Shown: positions 35,126-44,330 of the stretch, one piece after another | Position numbering within the stretch: position 1 is the first letter of the stretch | How the letters are laid out: each line of letters opens with the position of its first letter | Origin: G963664835 sp963664835 | GTDB lineage: Bacteria > Chloroflexota > UBA6077 > FW602-bin22 > JBCLEL01 | Length of the DNA: 64,000 nt | Assembly: GCA_963664835.2 (NCBI GenBank) | Contig: CAXXUG010000008.1 | Span: 62,001 to 126,000 of the forward strand | Reading direction: 5' to 3' | Position numbers and translations under genes: made by a program | The notes under the pieces: generated by a model | The model's input: only the letters and a program-made list of their open reading frames with translations | The model's database searches: none | Told to the model about the DNA's origin: nothing

Positions 35126-35845
35126 TCAACGGGCTCCGATTCGGGCCGCTAGCAGCTCGATCGCCCTGGTCCAGGAATCGCCCTCGCTGCCCACCTCCTC
35201 CTGAACGAAGCGATGATCGTGTTTGCGGATATACTCGGACAACTCCCGCTCGATCCGGCGGAGCGGATGTGCCTGGGCCTGGCACAACCGATCAAAATCG
35301 TCGGGATTGTCTACCTGGTCGACAATCTGGCTCAGGTGGGGGAGACAGAAGCCGGCGGAATCACGCAGCAGCGGACAGACCTGGTCAATGCTCTCGAGAA
35401 GCGCCTCGATGTAGATTTGCTCGGCAATCCCACGGATCTCACAGGCGGAGCAGCCGCGCTCAGGCTGCAGCCGACGCGCCAATGGCGAGGCCGGAAAGGA
35501 CTGGCCCGAGGCCTTCTGCTCGCCAGTCAGCTTGCCCAGGAAGGAGGACTTGATTCTCGAAAAACGGGCCTCTTCGAGCGCATTCTGATAGAAGTGCACT
35601 AAATCCAGGTAGATCCAGGCTACACCAAGCGACTCGAAGCTCTTCGCCATCTCCCAAGAGTGAAAGTTGCACATCCCGCGAGCCTGACGAATCTTTTCGC
35701 GGATCTCCACGTCGGTCACCGACTCGTAGAGAACCGCCTCAATGTAGCGGGACGCGGCGCGAGTCGCCAGGAAGCACAACGCACATCCCGATTCGTCGCG
35801 GAGGGCCTCAAGCAGCTCATGGCGCGCTCGCGGCTTGGATATCAA
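35126..35845 (-). CDS. DUF6062-like Cys/His protein
   Basis: The 239-residue product has two copies of a Cys/His pattern. The first is GCALC with CNFHSW about 50 residues later, and the second is GCSACEI with FCLPHL about 40 residues later. This resembles DUF6062-type proteins of bacteria, with likely metal binding; the function is unknown. The start is TTG 35845, overlapping the dcd stop (TTGA), with GGGAGG 10 bases upstream; earlier in-frame codons read through the dcd gene and lack homology. It is thus coupled to dcd. Family assignment rests on motif spacing only. Confidence 0.7.
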   Translation of the reverse strand: MISKPRARHELLEALRDESGCALCFLATRAASRYIEAVLYESVTDVEIREKIRQARGMCNFHSWEMAKSFESLGVAWIYLDLVHFYQNALEEARFSRIKSSFLGKLTGEQKASGQSFPASPLARRLQPERGCSACEIRGIAEQIYIEALLESIDQVCPLLRDSAGFCLPHLSQIVDQVDNPDDFDRLCQAQAHPLRRIERELSEYIRKHDHRFVQEEVGSEGDSWTRAIELLAARIGAR

Positions 35846-36522
35846 GTACGCCTGACCTCCCTGTCGTCGTACATCCGGGGCAACATCATCTGCGGATTCC
35901 AGCTTGTCTTCAGTTCTTGGATATGCTCGGAGTCCTGGTATTTGCCGGTGCGAGTATAGTCCTGTTCGGCATTCTCTATCGGCTCGGTCTCGAAGAACAC
36001 GATCTGAGCCACCCGACGGCCGACCACGAGCGGTATCGTGTAGTACCGCGAGTTGTTCGTGACCTCCATCGTCCAACGGTTCGTATAGCCAATATCCCCC
36101 CAGCCGGCGTCCTTGCAGATTTCGATAAAGTTCCGGCCCATGGAAGAGCGGGCCTTCATCATCGTGGTGATGCGACCGCCACGGCCGCCGATAAACTCAT
36201 GCGTGTGACAGAGCAGTGTTTCGCCGGGACTGATCCAGATGATACTGTCCGCGTCAGAGATGCCATGCAACTTTATCTCGTTGCGCTGCATATAGTCGGA
36301 GGCGGCAACCGCTTGGCTGGGATTGGTGCCCCAGACTCGCTCTACCAACTGCCGGTCGTAGAGATTGTACAGTCCGACGTTTTCGGGGTGTTTCTCGCGA
36401 TAGTACCAGGGGCCCAGCGTCACGTCGTAGCTACAAGTTCCCAGGTTGGCTTCGACGAACGGCTCTATCACTATATTGTCGGCCTGCAAGTGCCGCCGGA
36501 TGGCTGCGTTGGACAGGAGCAA
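35842..36522 (-). CDS. dcd: dCTP deaminase / dUTPase-superfamily protein
   Basis: The 226-residue product has the Dcd/dUTPase core. It has ARSSMGRNFIEICKDAGWGD (the RSSxxR and GW motifs), RWTMEVTN holding the catalytic-type Glu, and a VVGRRVAQIVFFE strand. The N-terminus MLLSNAAIRRHL matches Dcd. It should deaminate dCTP to dUTP or be a bifunctional deaminase-dUTPase. At 226 residues it is longer than typical Dcd (about 190), with an insert around YNLYDRQLVERVWGTNPSQA. The TTG start has GGGAGG 7 bases upstream. Confidence 0.82.
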   Translation of the reverse strand: MLLSNAAIRRHLQADNIVIEPFVEANLGTCSYDVTLGPWYYREKHPENVGLYNLYDRQLVERVWGTNPSQAVAASDYMQRNEIKLHGISDADSIIWISPGETLLCHTHEFIGGRGGRITTMMKARSSMGRNFIEICKDAGWGDIGYTNRWTMEVTNNSRYYTIPLVVGRRVAQIVFFETEPIENAEQDYTRTGKYQDSEHIQELKTSWNPQMMLPRMYDDREVRRT

Positions 36523-36738
36523 ATGAAATCCTCCCTGATCGATGTTTAGTCGCGCACGGTGAGTTCTCGGCTAAGGTGAGAGACCCGTGTTCCCCGGAAT
36601 GGGCTAATGCTACCACGATGCCGAACTGGCACAATTAAGTCCACCAGCCGCTGTGCTAGAATCTGGCGGTGGCTTAGCCTCTCGGCGCAGTGCGTCAGGG
36701 GCTGTTTTTAGTTCTAGGTGTCTTGAAAAGGACGAACA

Positions 36739-38046
36739 ATGGCAGATCTCGACACGCTCAGTTCACTTTGCAAGCGGCGTGGATACATGTATCCGGGAAG
36801 CGAGATCTATGGCGGATTTGGCGGATTCTGGGACTATGGCCCTCTCGGAGTCGAGTTGAAACGGAACGTGAAGGATGAATGGTGGCGCTCGATGGTCCAA
36901 GAGCGGGAAGACATCGTCGGCATGGATAGCGCGATCGTCATGAATCCACGCGTCTGGGAAGCATCCGGCCATTTGAAAAGCTTTATCGAGCCCCTCGTCG
37001 ATTGCAAGGACTGCAAGATGCGCTGGCGCGAGGACCAACTCGAGACAAAGAGCTGCCCCAATTGCGATGGCGATCTAACCGAGGCACGTTGGTTCAACAC
37101 GATGTTCAAGACTTTTGTTGGTCCGGTCGAGGACGAGTCCGCGGTTGCCTATCTCAGGCCGGAGACAGCGCAAGGAATCTTCGTGAACTTTCGAAATGTC
37201 CTCACGACATCGCGCAAGAAGCTGCCATTCGGCATTGCCCAGGTTGGCAAGGCTTTCCGTAACGAGATCACACCCGGCCGATACTTCTTCAGGTCGAGAG
37301 AGTTCGAGCAGATGGAACTGGAGTATTTCGTCCGGCCGGAGGAAGGGCAGTCGCAGTACCAGGACTGGATAGAGCGGCGCCATCAGTGGTACCTGGATTT
37401 GGGCATCCGAGGCGAGAATCTGAGACTCTACGAACATCCCCAGGAGTCGTTGGCCCACTACTCCAAGGGGACTACCGATGTTGAGTACAAGTATCCATTT
37501 GGATGGGGCGAACTCGAGGGTATCGCCTATCGAGGGGACTTCGATCTGAAGGTGCACGGCGAGCACAGCGGCGAAGAGATGACCTATTTTGACGAACCGA
37601 CGAGAACTCACTTCTTGCCCCACATTGTGGAGCCGTCGGCCGGCGTTGATCGGTCCGTGCTCTGCTTCCTGCTGGACGCATACCGTGAGGAGCCGGACAG
37701 GAGTGGGACAAGAGCGGTGCTCAAGCTTGATGGCCGGCTGGCGCCGATCAAGGTGGGGATCCTTCCACTCTCGCGCAAGGCGCCTCTCGTAGAGCTAGCT
37801 CACAAGATTGCGGCCGACCTGCGCAACCACTTCATGACGAGCTACGACGACGCGCAGAGCATCGGCCGGCGGTACCGCCGGCAGGACGAGATAGGTACGC
37901 CCTACTGCGTGACTATCGACTTCGATTCGTTGGAAGACCACGCGGCAACCATCCGCGAACGAGACAGCATGAGCCAGGTCCGCGTCTCAACGGAGCAACT
38001 CGCCGCGACCCTGAAGGCCAGGCTGTCTGGCGCCGAATCGGTGTGA
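36739..38046 (+). CDS. glyS: Glycine--tRNA ligase, single-chain type
   Basis: The 435-residue class II synthetase is the alpha2 GlyQS form found in archaea, eukaryotes and many Gram-positive and Chloroflexota bacteria. It opens LCKRRGYMYPGSEIYGGFGG and WDYGPLGVELKRN. A zinc-type CxxC pair follows (CKDCKMRW and CPNCDGD). Class II motif 2 is FRNEITPGRYFFRSREFEQM and motif 3 lies near GVDRS. The anticodon-binding domain is at the C-terminus. AAGGAC lies about 8 bases before the ATG. Upstream, TAGAAT at 36657 may be the -10 element. Confidence 0.96.
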   Translation: MADLDTLSSLCKRRGYMYPGSEIYGGFGGFWDYGPLGVELKRNVKDEWWRSMVQEREDIVGMDSAIVMNPRVWEASGHLKSFIEPLVDCKDCKMRWREDQLETKSCPNCDGDLTEARWFNTMFKTFVGPVEDESAVAYLRPETAQGIFVNFRNVLTTSRKKLPFGIAQVGKAFRNEITPGRYFFRSREFEQMELEYFVRPEEGQSQYQDWIERRHQWYLDLGIRGENLRLYEHPQESLAHYSKGTTDVEYKYPFGWGELEGIAYRGDFDLKVHGEHSGEEMTYFDEPTRTHFLPHIVEPSAGVDRSVLCFLLDAYREEPDRSGTRAVLKLDGRLAPIKVGILPLSRKAPLVELAHKIAADLRNHFMTSYDDAQSIGRRYRRQDEIGTPYCVTIDFDSLEDHAATIRERDSMSQVRVSTEQLAATLKARLSGAESV

Positions 38047-38250
38047 GTGCCCAACGGCTTCTACCGAACGCCCCAAGTCCTGAGTCCCGGGCCGGTGACT
38101 GCCGGCATCGAGGAAAACGAGCGGGACATTTTAGACGTCGCCGTTCCGGCGGACCAACGCCACGCTCGGATGATCTTGGTACTGACTCCAATTCAACGTT
38201 CGGACCACTCACCCGTCCTGTACACTATTACCGAAACGCAAGATGGGTAA
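38047..38250 (+). CDS. Possible small protein directly after glyS
   Basis: A 67-codon GTG frame follows the glyS stop without a gap (TGA-GTG). The product starts MPNGFYRTPQVLSPGPVTAG and ends PVLYTITETQDG. Third codon positions are mostly G or C in its first half, as in neighbouring genes, which favours coding. No domain is recognised and no ribosome-binding site other than re-initiation from glyS is visible. It could equally be non-coding sequence. Confidence 0.35.
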   Translation: MPNGFYRTPQVLSPGPVTAGIEENERDILDVAVPADQRHARMILVLTPIQRSDHSPVLYTITETQDG

Positions 38251-38290
38251 GTCGAAGCGGCTAGAGTCAGAGGAACGCGCCTAACTACGG

Positions 38291-38339
38291 AGCCGGCCAA
38301 TCCAGTTCTTGAAGTGCGGCCGGCTGTCTATCGTAGACA
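38291..38339 (+). terminator. Two hairpins after glyS
   Basis: AGCCGGCC (38291-38298) pairs with GGCCGGCT (38318-38325), 8 bp with a 19-base loop. TGTCTA-TCG-TAGACA (38325-38339) forms a second 6 bp hairpin right after it. They lie between glyS and ppdK. No T-run follows, so termination is uncertain. Confidence 0.3.
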
Positions 38340-38434
38340 TGAGACCTCCGTTGCAGTGAAACTGTCCCGTGTGAGCTTCTACTCTCCAGACCGCCGCTGG
38401 GTGTAACACAACTATCGAAGAGGAGCCCGCGACC

Positions 38435-41089
38435 GTGAGCAAGAAATGGGTCTATCTGTTCTCCGAAGGCGACGCCACCATGCGCGATCTGCTTGGCGGC
38501 AAGGGAGTAGGCGCCGCAGAGATGACGAGCGCCGGCCTTCCGGTGCCTCCAGGCTTCACCATTACGACCGAAGCCTGTAACGCTTACTACCAGGGGCAGG
38601 GTGGTTTCCCTTTGGGCCTATGGGACCAGGTGCTGGCGGCGCTGGGTCAGATCGAGAATCAGACTGGCAAGAAACTCGGAGACCCAAATGATCCGCTTCT
38701 AGTGTCGGTACGATCCGGCGCGAAGTTTTCGATGCCAGGGATGATGGACACCGTCCTGAACCTAGGACTAAACCGGGAAAGTCTTGAGGGCCTTTCCAAG
38801 AGCGCGGACAACGATCGCTTCGCCAACGACGCGTATCGTCGCTTCATCCAGATGTTCGGCAAGATCGTGCTTGATATTGACGCAGAAAAATTCGAACACC
38901 ATCTTGAAGAGATGAAAAGCGAGGTTGGCGCAATCCAAGACACCGAACTCACGACGGAAAACCTCGCGACTTTGGTCGGAAGGTTCAAGTGGCTCGTGCA
39001 AGTCGAGACCGGCTTGGATTTTCCCAGCGATCCGCTTGAACAGCTACGGATGTCGATAGAAGCGGTTTTTCGCTCGTGGAATAATCGTCGGGCGATCAAC
39101 TACAGGAACTTCCACAAGATCCCCCACGACTTGGGCACCGCGGTCAACGTTCAGACTATGGTGTACGGCAACATGGGAGATCACTCCGGCACCGGAGTCG
39201 CTTTCACCCGGGACCCAAGCACCGGCGAGAAGAAGCTCTTCGGCGAGTACCTGTTGAACGCACAGGGTGAGGACGTAGTCGCCGGTATTCGCACGCCGCA
39301 ACCGATTGATCTATTGTCCCAAGACCTGCCGGCGGTCTACGAGCAGTTCCTGGAGATTGCCAAGAGGCTGGAACAGCACTACCGGGAGATGCAGGACCTG
39401 GAATTCACGGTAGAAAGCGGCCGGTTGTATATGCTGCAGACCCGCACCGGCAAGCGCTCCGCGCCGGCGGCCGTTCAGATTGCGGTCGATATGGTCGAGG
39501 AGGGATTGATAAGCCGGGAAGAGGCGGTAGGCAGGGTGGAGCCGGACCAGATCGAGCAGCTATTGCACCGTCGGATCGATCCTTCTGCCGACGTCGAGGT
39601 CCTGGCGTCAGGACTCAACGCATCGCCCGGAGCCGCCACCGGCAAGGCGATCTTCGACGCCGACACCGCCAATGAACTGGCGTCGGACGGCGAGAGAGTG
39701 ATCCTGGTGAGGCCGGAGACAAATCCGGATGACGTGCACGGCATGATTGCCGCCGAGGGAATTCTGACCGCCCGAGGAGGCGCAACCAGCCATGCCGCCG
39801 TTGTCGCCCGCAGCATAGGAAGACCGTGCGTAGCTGGCTGCGAGGCGATCAAGGTAGATGCGGAGGCGCGCCAGTTCTCCGTAAACGGCAGGCTCATTAA
39901 GGAGGGCGACCTCATTTCGATCAATGGCTCGACCGGGGACGTTATCGTTGGCGAGGTGCCGCTCATCGATCCGGAAATCACTCCCGAGATGAGCAAACTT
40001 CTGGGTTGGGCGGACGACTTCCGCAGGCTCCAGGTCTGGGCAAACGCCGACTACCCTCGTGACGCCAAGATAGCTCGCGAATATGGCGCCGAGGGCATAG
40101 GACTCTGCCGGACGGAGCACATGTTCTTCGAGCCCGACCGTCTGCCGATAGTGAGACAGATGATTCTGGCCGAGGAAGACTCCGTGAGAGAAGCGGCATT
40201 GGACAGACTGCTCGAGTTTCAACGGGAGGACTTCCGGGGAATCTTTCGAGAAATGGACGGGCTTCCGGTCGTCATCAGGCTGCTCGATCCGCCCCTGCAC
40301 GAGTTCCTGCCGGCCTACGAAGAGCTCTTGGTGGAAGCAATGGAGTTGCGCAGCAGGGGAGATGAGTCTGGAGAGTTGGAGGAAAAGGAAGCGCTAATGC
40401 AGCGGGTTGCCAGTATGCGCGAGGCAAATCCGATGCTCGGACTGCGAGGCTGCCGGCTGGGCCTGCTGGTGCCCGGCGTGAATACGATGCAGGTAAAGGC
40501 GATCTTGCTCGCGGCGGCGGACGTTGAGCGCGAAGGAAAGCACGTATTACCCGAAATCATGATCCCGTTGGTCGGTCACGTCAACGAGCTAAAGACAGTT
40601 CGGCAAGAGCTCGAGAAGGCGGCCGCTCAGATCGAACGAGATGCCGGACACAGCCTGCCATATAAATTTGGGACGATGATTGAAGTTCCCCGAGCCGCAT
40701 TGACCGCGCAAGAGATCGCAGAGCACGCTGAGTTCTTCAGCTTCGGAACGAACGACCTGACTCAAACGACATTCGCGATCAGCCGCGACGATGCCGAGGG
40801 CAAGTTTCTGTTGGAGTACGTCGAGAGGAATATCTTGCCGTCGAATCCGTTCCAGGTACTCGATCAGACCGGCGTGGGAAGCCTGATGCGAATCGCGGTC
40901 GAGCACGGCCGCGAGACCAGGCCGGACATCGAGTTAGGGATCTGCGGCGAGCACGGCGGAGAGCCAAGCTCTATCGAGTTCTGTCACAATCTCGGACTAG
41001 ACTACGTCAGTTGCTCACCGTACCGGGCACCGGTAGCGCGACTTGCGGCCGCCCAAGCTGCACTCGCTGCCCACGACAAGGACTTCTAG
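38435..41089 (+). CDS. ppdK: Pyruvate, phosphate dikinase
   Basis: The 884-residue protein has the full PPDK order. The N-terminal ATP-grasp domain carries LLGGKGVGAAEMTSAGLPVPPGF. The phosphohistidine domain has catalytic His453 in GGATSHAAVVARS. The C-terminal PEP/pyruvate TIM barrel carries GLCRTEHMFF, GLRGCRLG and LGICGEHGGEP. It interconverts pyruvate, ATP and Pi with PEP, AMP and PPi, and can serve glycolysis or gluconeogenesis. Length is normal. GTG start with GAGGAG upstream. Confidence 0.97.
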   Translation: MSKKWVYLFSEGDATMRDLLGGKGVGAAEMTSAGLPVPPGFTITTEACNAYYQGQGGFPLGLWDQVLAALGQIENQTGKKLGDPNDPLLVSVRSGAKFSMPGMMDTVLNLGLNRESLEGLSKSADNDRFANDAYRRFIQMFGKIVLDIDAEKFEHHLEEMKSEVGAIQDTELTTENLATLVGRFKWLVQVETGLDFPSDPLEQLRMSIEAVFRSWNNRRAINYRNFHKIPHDLGTAVNVQTMVYGNMGDHSGTGVAFTRDPSTGEKKLFGEYLLNAQGEDVVAGIRTPQPIDLLSQDLPAVYEQFLEIAKRLEQHYREMQDLEFTVESGRLYMLQTRTGKRSAPAAVQIAVDMVEEGLISREEAVGRVEPDQIEQLLHRRIDPSADVEVLASGLNASPGAATGKAIFDADTANELASDGERVILVRPETNPDDVHGMIAAEGILTARGGATSHAAVVARSIGRPCVAGCEAIKVDAEARQFSVNGRLIKEGDLISINGSTGDVIVGEVPLIDPEITPEMSKLLGWADDFRRLQVWANADYPRDAKIAREYGAEGIGLCRTEHMFFEPDRLPIVRQMILAEEDSVREAALDRLLEFQREDFRGIFREMDGLPVVIRLLDPPLHEFLPAYEELLVEAMELRSRGDESGELEEKEALMQRVASMREANPMLGLRGCRLGLLVPGVNTMQVKAILLAAADVEREGKHVLPEIMIPLVGHVNELKTVRQELEKAAAQIERDAGHSLPYKFGTMIEVPRAALTAQEIAEHAEFFSFGTNDLTQTTFAISRDDAEGKFLLEYVERNILPSNPFQVLDQTGVGSLMRIAVEHGRETRPDIELGICGEHGGEPSSIEFCHNLGLDYVSCSPYRAPVARLAAAQAALAAHDKDF

Positions 41090-42071
41090 CCTGAACCAAC
41101 CGACTGCGGAACGCCTGACCACCTGGGGCGGAAGGCTCTCGGTCCTTGGCCTCGTCATGGTGGCGGCGGCAGTCATCGGAGCAATCGCAACTCTGGGTCC
41201 GGAGGTTCTGAGCGGCGGCGAGTTGACCGAGAGCGAAATGGCCGCAGTCGCGGGTATAGGACTGTTCGGCCTTGTCGGCGCTGTGGCCGGCTTCGTAGGC
41301 GTAGCGGCATACGTGATTTTGCCGGCCCGGGCAGGATTTGCGGCGCGTAACTACGCGAGCCTGCGGAACGCCATTGCGATGCTGGTTTTGGCAGCGATCC
41401 TCGCCAACTTGGTACAGCTTCCCCTCCTGCTGTCAAATCCCAGCCTGATGCGGGATTCGCTGACGAATTCATCGGGCGTCGACCCGTTCAGCCTGCCACC
41501 GGTAGTTCTGTTTGTCGCAATCACCTCGTTACAGATATTTCTGGTCGCGATTGTCTATGTCCGGATCATCGCTCCCGGGGTCATGAACTGGGCGGCCCTT
41601 GGGTTGGTGGGACACAACTTCACGCGGAACCTTTGGATCGGTGTAGTCGCATGGGTGCTCCTTCTTGGGGCATCATTCGCACTGAGCGCCGGATTGAGCG
41701 CCGTTGGTATAGAGCAGAACCAGACGGAACTGTTCTCGGCGGTGAAAGACGCGCCCTTACACCAGTTCCTGTTGGTGCTTTTGGCCGGCGCGATCCTTGC
41801 GCCCATCGGAGAGGAGATCTTCTTCCGGGGATTTCTGTTCACCTCTCTATTGAAAGAACGCGGGCAGATCGTCGCCTACGGGGCATCATCGCTCCTGTTT
41901 GCTATAGTCCATTTCAACCTGCCGGCCTTAGCGCCCATCCTGGTATTGGGCGCAGGGCTCGCGATCGCCAGGAGAGTGAGCGGAAGCCTGCTTGCGCCGA
42001 TTGTCGCTCACGGCCTGAATAACCTGTTTGCTCTGTCAGTCCTCTATTTCGCGGATTTTCCGGCGCCATGA
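41043..42071 (+). CDS. CPBP family intramembrane metalloprotease
   Basis: The product has about eight membrane helices and the three CPBP motifs: GEEIFFRGFLF (EExxxR), FAIVHFN (His) and HGLNN (HxxxN-like). CPBP (Abi/CAAX) proteases cleave within membranes; bacterial substrates are mostly unknown. The start is uncertain: the longest frame (TTG 41043) overlaps ppdK by 47 bases, a CTG at 41091 has AAGGA 8 bases upstream, and the first ATG is at 41157 inside the first helix. It follows ppdK closely and may be co-transcribed. Confidence 0.85.
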   Translation: MRPPKLHSLPTTRTSSLNQPTAERLTTWGGRLSVLGLVMVAAAVIGAIATLGPEVLSGGELTESEMAAVAGIGLFGLVGAVAGFVGVAAYVILPARAGFAARNYASLRNAIAMLVLAAILANLVQLPLLLSNPSLMRDSLTNSSGVDPFSLPPVVLFVAITSLQIFLVAIVYVRIIAPGVMNWAALGLVGHNFTRNLWIGVVAWVLLLGASFALSAGLSAVGIEQNQTELFSAVKDAPLHQFLLVLLAGAILAPIGEEIFFRGFLFTSLLKERGQIVAYGASSLLFAIVHFNLPALAPILVLGAGLAIARRVSGSLLAPIVAHGLNNLFALSVLYFADFPAP

Positions 42072-42290
42072 AATGCGGTAAGCACTGCGATAGCACTCCC
42101 AATGTTGCTATGATTCATCGGAAGAGCGAGGGCGGCTGAGAAGTCTTCGGAACCCGCTGAGCATGCGAGTAACCCCTGCCTGCCGAGCCAGACAGCGTAA
42201 GCCCCCTTCAGGACATACGGGTATTCAGCCTATGCCTAGTCACCAAGCGAACGTGTTGCCAGAGCCCATTGGACGAGCAGGCCCAGTCAA

Positions 42291-44186
42291 ATGATGAATC
42301 GCAGCCCGACCGAGGAGATCAAGGATCGCCTGAGCCTTGTCGACACGGTGAGCAAGCGCGTGGACCTGCGCAAGACCGGGCGCACGCTGACCGGCCTTTG
42401 CCCGTTCCACTCCGAGAAGACCCCGTCTTTTGTCGTATTCCCGGAGAACAACAGCTATCACTGCTTCGGTTGCGGGGCGCACGGCGACATCTTCACTTTT
42501 GTCATGCGCACCGAGAACTTGGAGTTTGTCGAGGCGCTGCGGGACCTGGCGCGGCAGGCCGGCGTTCAGCTGCCGAGCCGATCGAGGAACAGGGGCGAGG
42601 TCGAACGACACACCCGGCTGGTCGAGATCAACGAATTGGCGCTGCAGTTCTTCCAGGGCAGGCTCTGGGGCAGCGGCGGCAAGCCGGCGCTGAGCTACCT
42701 CCGCAACCGCGGGTTGACGGACCGAACTATCGAGGGCGCCCAACTCGGCTGGGCGCCTGACAGCTGGGACGCGCTGGGGAAGCACCTGGGCGACCGAGGC
42801 ATAGAGGAAAAAGATAGGATTGAGGTCGGTCTGGCCAGCAGGCGCGAATCCGGCGGCACATACGACCGTTTTCGCGGCCGAATCATATTCCCGATCCGGA
42901 GTCAATCCGGCCAGGTGCTCGGCTTCGGCGGTCGCAACCTGGGCGACGAGCACCCCAAGTACCTCAACTCGCCTGAAACGCCGGTCTTTTCCAAGGGCGC
43001 CTGTCTGTATCTCATCGATTCGGCGGTCCAGGCTATCCGTGAGCGCGACGAGATAGTAATAGTCGAAGGCTACATGGATGCACTGGTCGCCCACCAACAC
43101 GACCATCTCAACGTGGTAGCGACACTGGGCACCGCCTTGACGGATCCACAGCTCCGCATCGTGAAGCGGTTCACCGGTAACCTGATCCTCGCACTGGACG
43201 CGGACACCGCCGGCGAGCTTGCAACCGCTCGCGGACTCGAACGGGCCCGCGAGGTATTCGGCGTCGAAAAGATGGTACCCACGTCGCGGGGCTTGATGCG
43301 TATGGAACGCCAGCTAAAGGCAAACCTGCGGATCGCGTCGCTGCCGGCCGGATCAGACCCGGCCGAACTGATCGGCGAGGACGTCGAAGCATGGCGCAAC
43401 TTGATCGATGAAGCCAAGCCCATCGTCGAGTTCTATATAGACCGGGGCCTGGCCGGCATCGACTCGGGCTCGTCCAGGGAAGTGTCCCAGGCTGTGAGGG
43501 ACCTGCTACCGATCCTGTCGGAAGTCACAGACCGCTTCGAGCAGGAGAAGCATTTGCAGGTCATATCCCGCCAGACCGGCATCGGTCGCCACCTGATCCG
43601 CTCCGAGCTAGCCAAGACCAACCTGAGAGAGGGTACCCGAACAGCCCGGAGGGCCGGCCGAGCTACGAACCAGCCAATCGATGCCGGCGCTGGCAGTCAG
43701 AACTCGCTACACTCTACCTACTTGGTCGCGATCATGTTGCAACGGCCGGACCTGGTAAGTGACCTGCCGGCCGAACTGGATCCGTCCGAGCTAGACTCTC
43801 CGATCGCTCAAGAGCTACTGACTCAGCTAATCGATGCGCTCGCGGCCGACGAATGGTCCGGCCTGGACGATTGGCAAGAATCGCTGGATGAGCCGTTGCG
43901 CGCTTTTGCTCGGGAGTCGATAGAACGGTGGCCGGTGGACCGGACGATGTCCAGGGCCAAGGTCGCGGACGAGATAGCGAAGACCGTGCATGCGATTCGT
44001 CGCCGGCACATCGGCCGGCAGATCGACCATGTGCGCATGGCGCTTGAAGACGCCAAATCGGCCGGAGACGAGTTGCGCCAATCATTGGCCGCGCGCATGA
44101 ACGATCTTATTGCCGTCAAGAAGAGTTACGAGACCCCCGACGCGCAGGCATTGGTCTTTACCGACGTGACGCGATTCGGAGATTAA
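42291..44186 (+). CDS. dnaG: DNA primase
   Basis: The 631-residue protein has the N-terminal zinc ribbon (Cys37, His40 in CPFH; Cys58, Cys61 in CFGC). The TOPRIM core carries VEGYMDAL near residue 259 and ALDADTAG near 301. A C-terminal helicase-binding region follows. It makes RNA primers for replication. An unusual low-similarity linker with GTRTARRAGRATNQ sits near 445-460. Two adjacent ATGs (42291, 42294) are possible starts. dnaG-rpoD order is conserved in many bacteria. Confidence 0.96.
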   Translation: MMNRSPTEEIKDRLSLVDTVSKRVDLRKTGRTLTGLCPFHSEKTPSFVVFPENNSYHCFGCGAHGDIFTFVMRTENLEFVEALRDLARQAGVQLPSRSRNRGEVERHTRLVEINELALQFFQGRLWGSGGKPALSYLRNRGLTDRTIEGAQLGWAPDSWDALGKHLGDRGIEEKDRIEVGLASRRESGGTYDRFRGRIIFPIRSQSGQVLGFGGRNLGDEHPKYLNSPETPVFSKGACLYLIDSAVQAIRERDEIVIVEGYMDALVAHQHDHLNVVATLGTALTDPQLRIVKRFTGNLILALDADTAGELATARGLERAREVFGVEKMVPTSRGLMRMERQLKANLRIASLPAGSDPAELIGEDVEAWRNLIDEAKPIVEFYIDRGLAGIDSGSSREVSQAVRDLLPILSEVTDRFEQEKHLQVISRQTGIGRHLIRSELAKTNLREGTRTARRAGRATNQPIDAGAGSQNSLHSTYLVAIMLQRPDLVSDLPAELDPSELDSPIAQELLTQLIDALAADEWSGLDDWQESLDEPLRAFARESIERWPVDRTMSRAKVADEIAKTVHAIRRRHIGRQIDHVRMALEDAKSAGDELRQSLAARMNDLIAVKKSYETPDAQALVFTDVTRFGD

Positions 44187-44330
44187 TGCGGCATTTGATA
44201 TTGCCAATATTTACGGCTTACTTACGTTGGAGCGCCATGATTTAAGGAAATATTCTGTTCGCATCTCCGAGAATGGTGTTGCTCGACCAACACAGTCCAG
44301 ATTATCTCCTCGGACCAAGGAGCAACCAAT

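Noticed and set aside
42118..42240. TPP riboswitch upstream of dnaG
   Set aside because: Only GGCTGAGA and ACCC match; the conserved 3' half is missing, and dnaG is not a thiamine gene.
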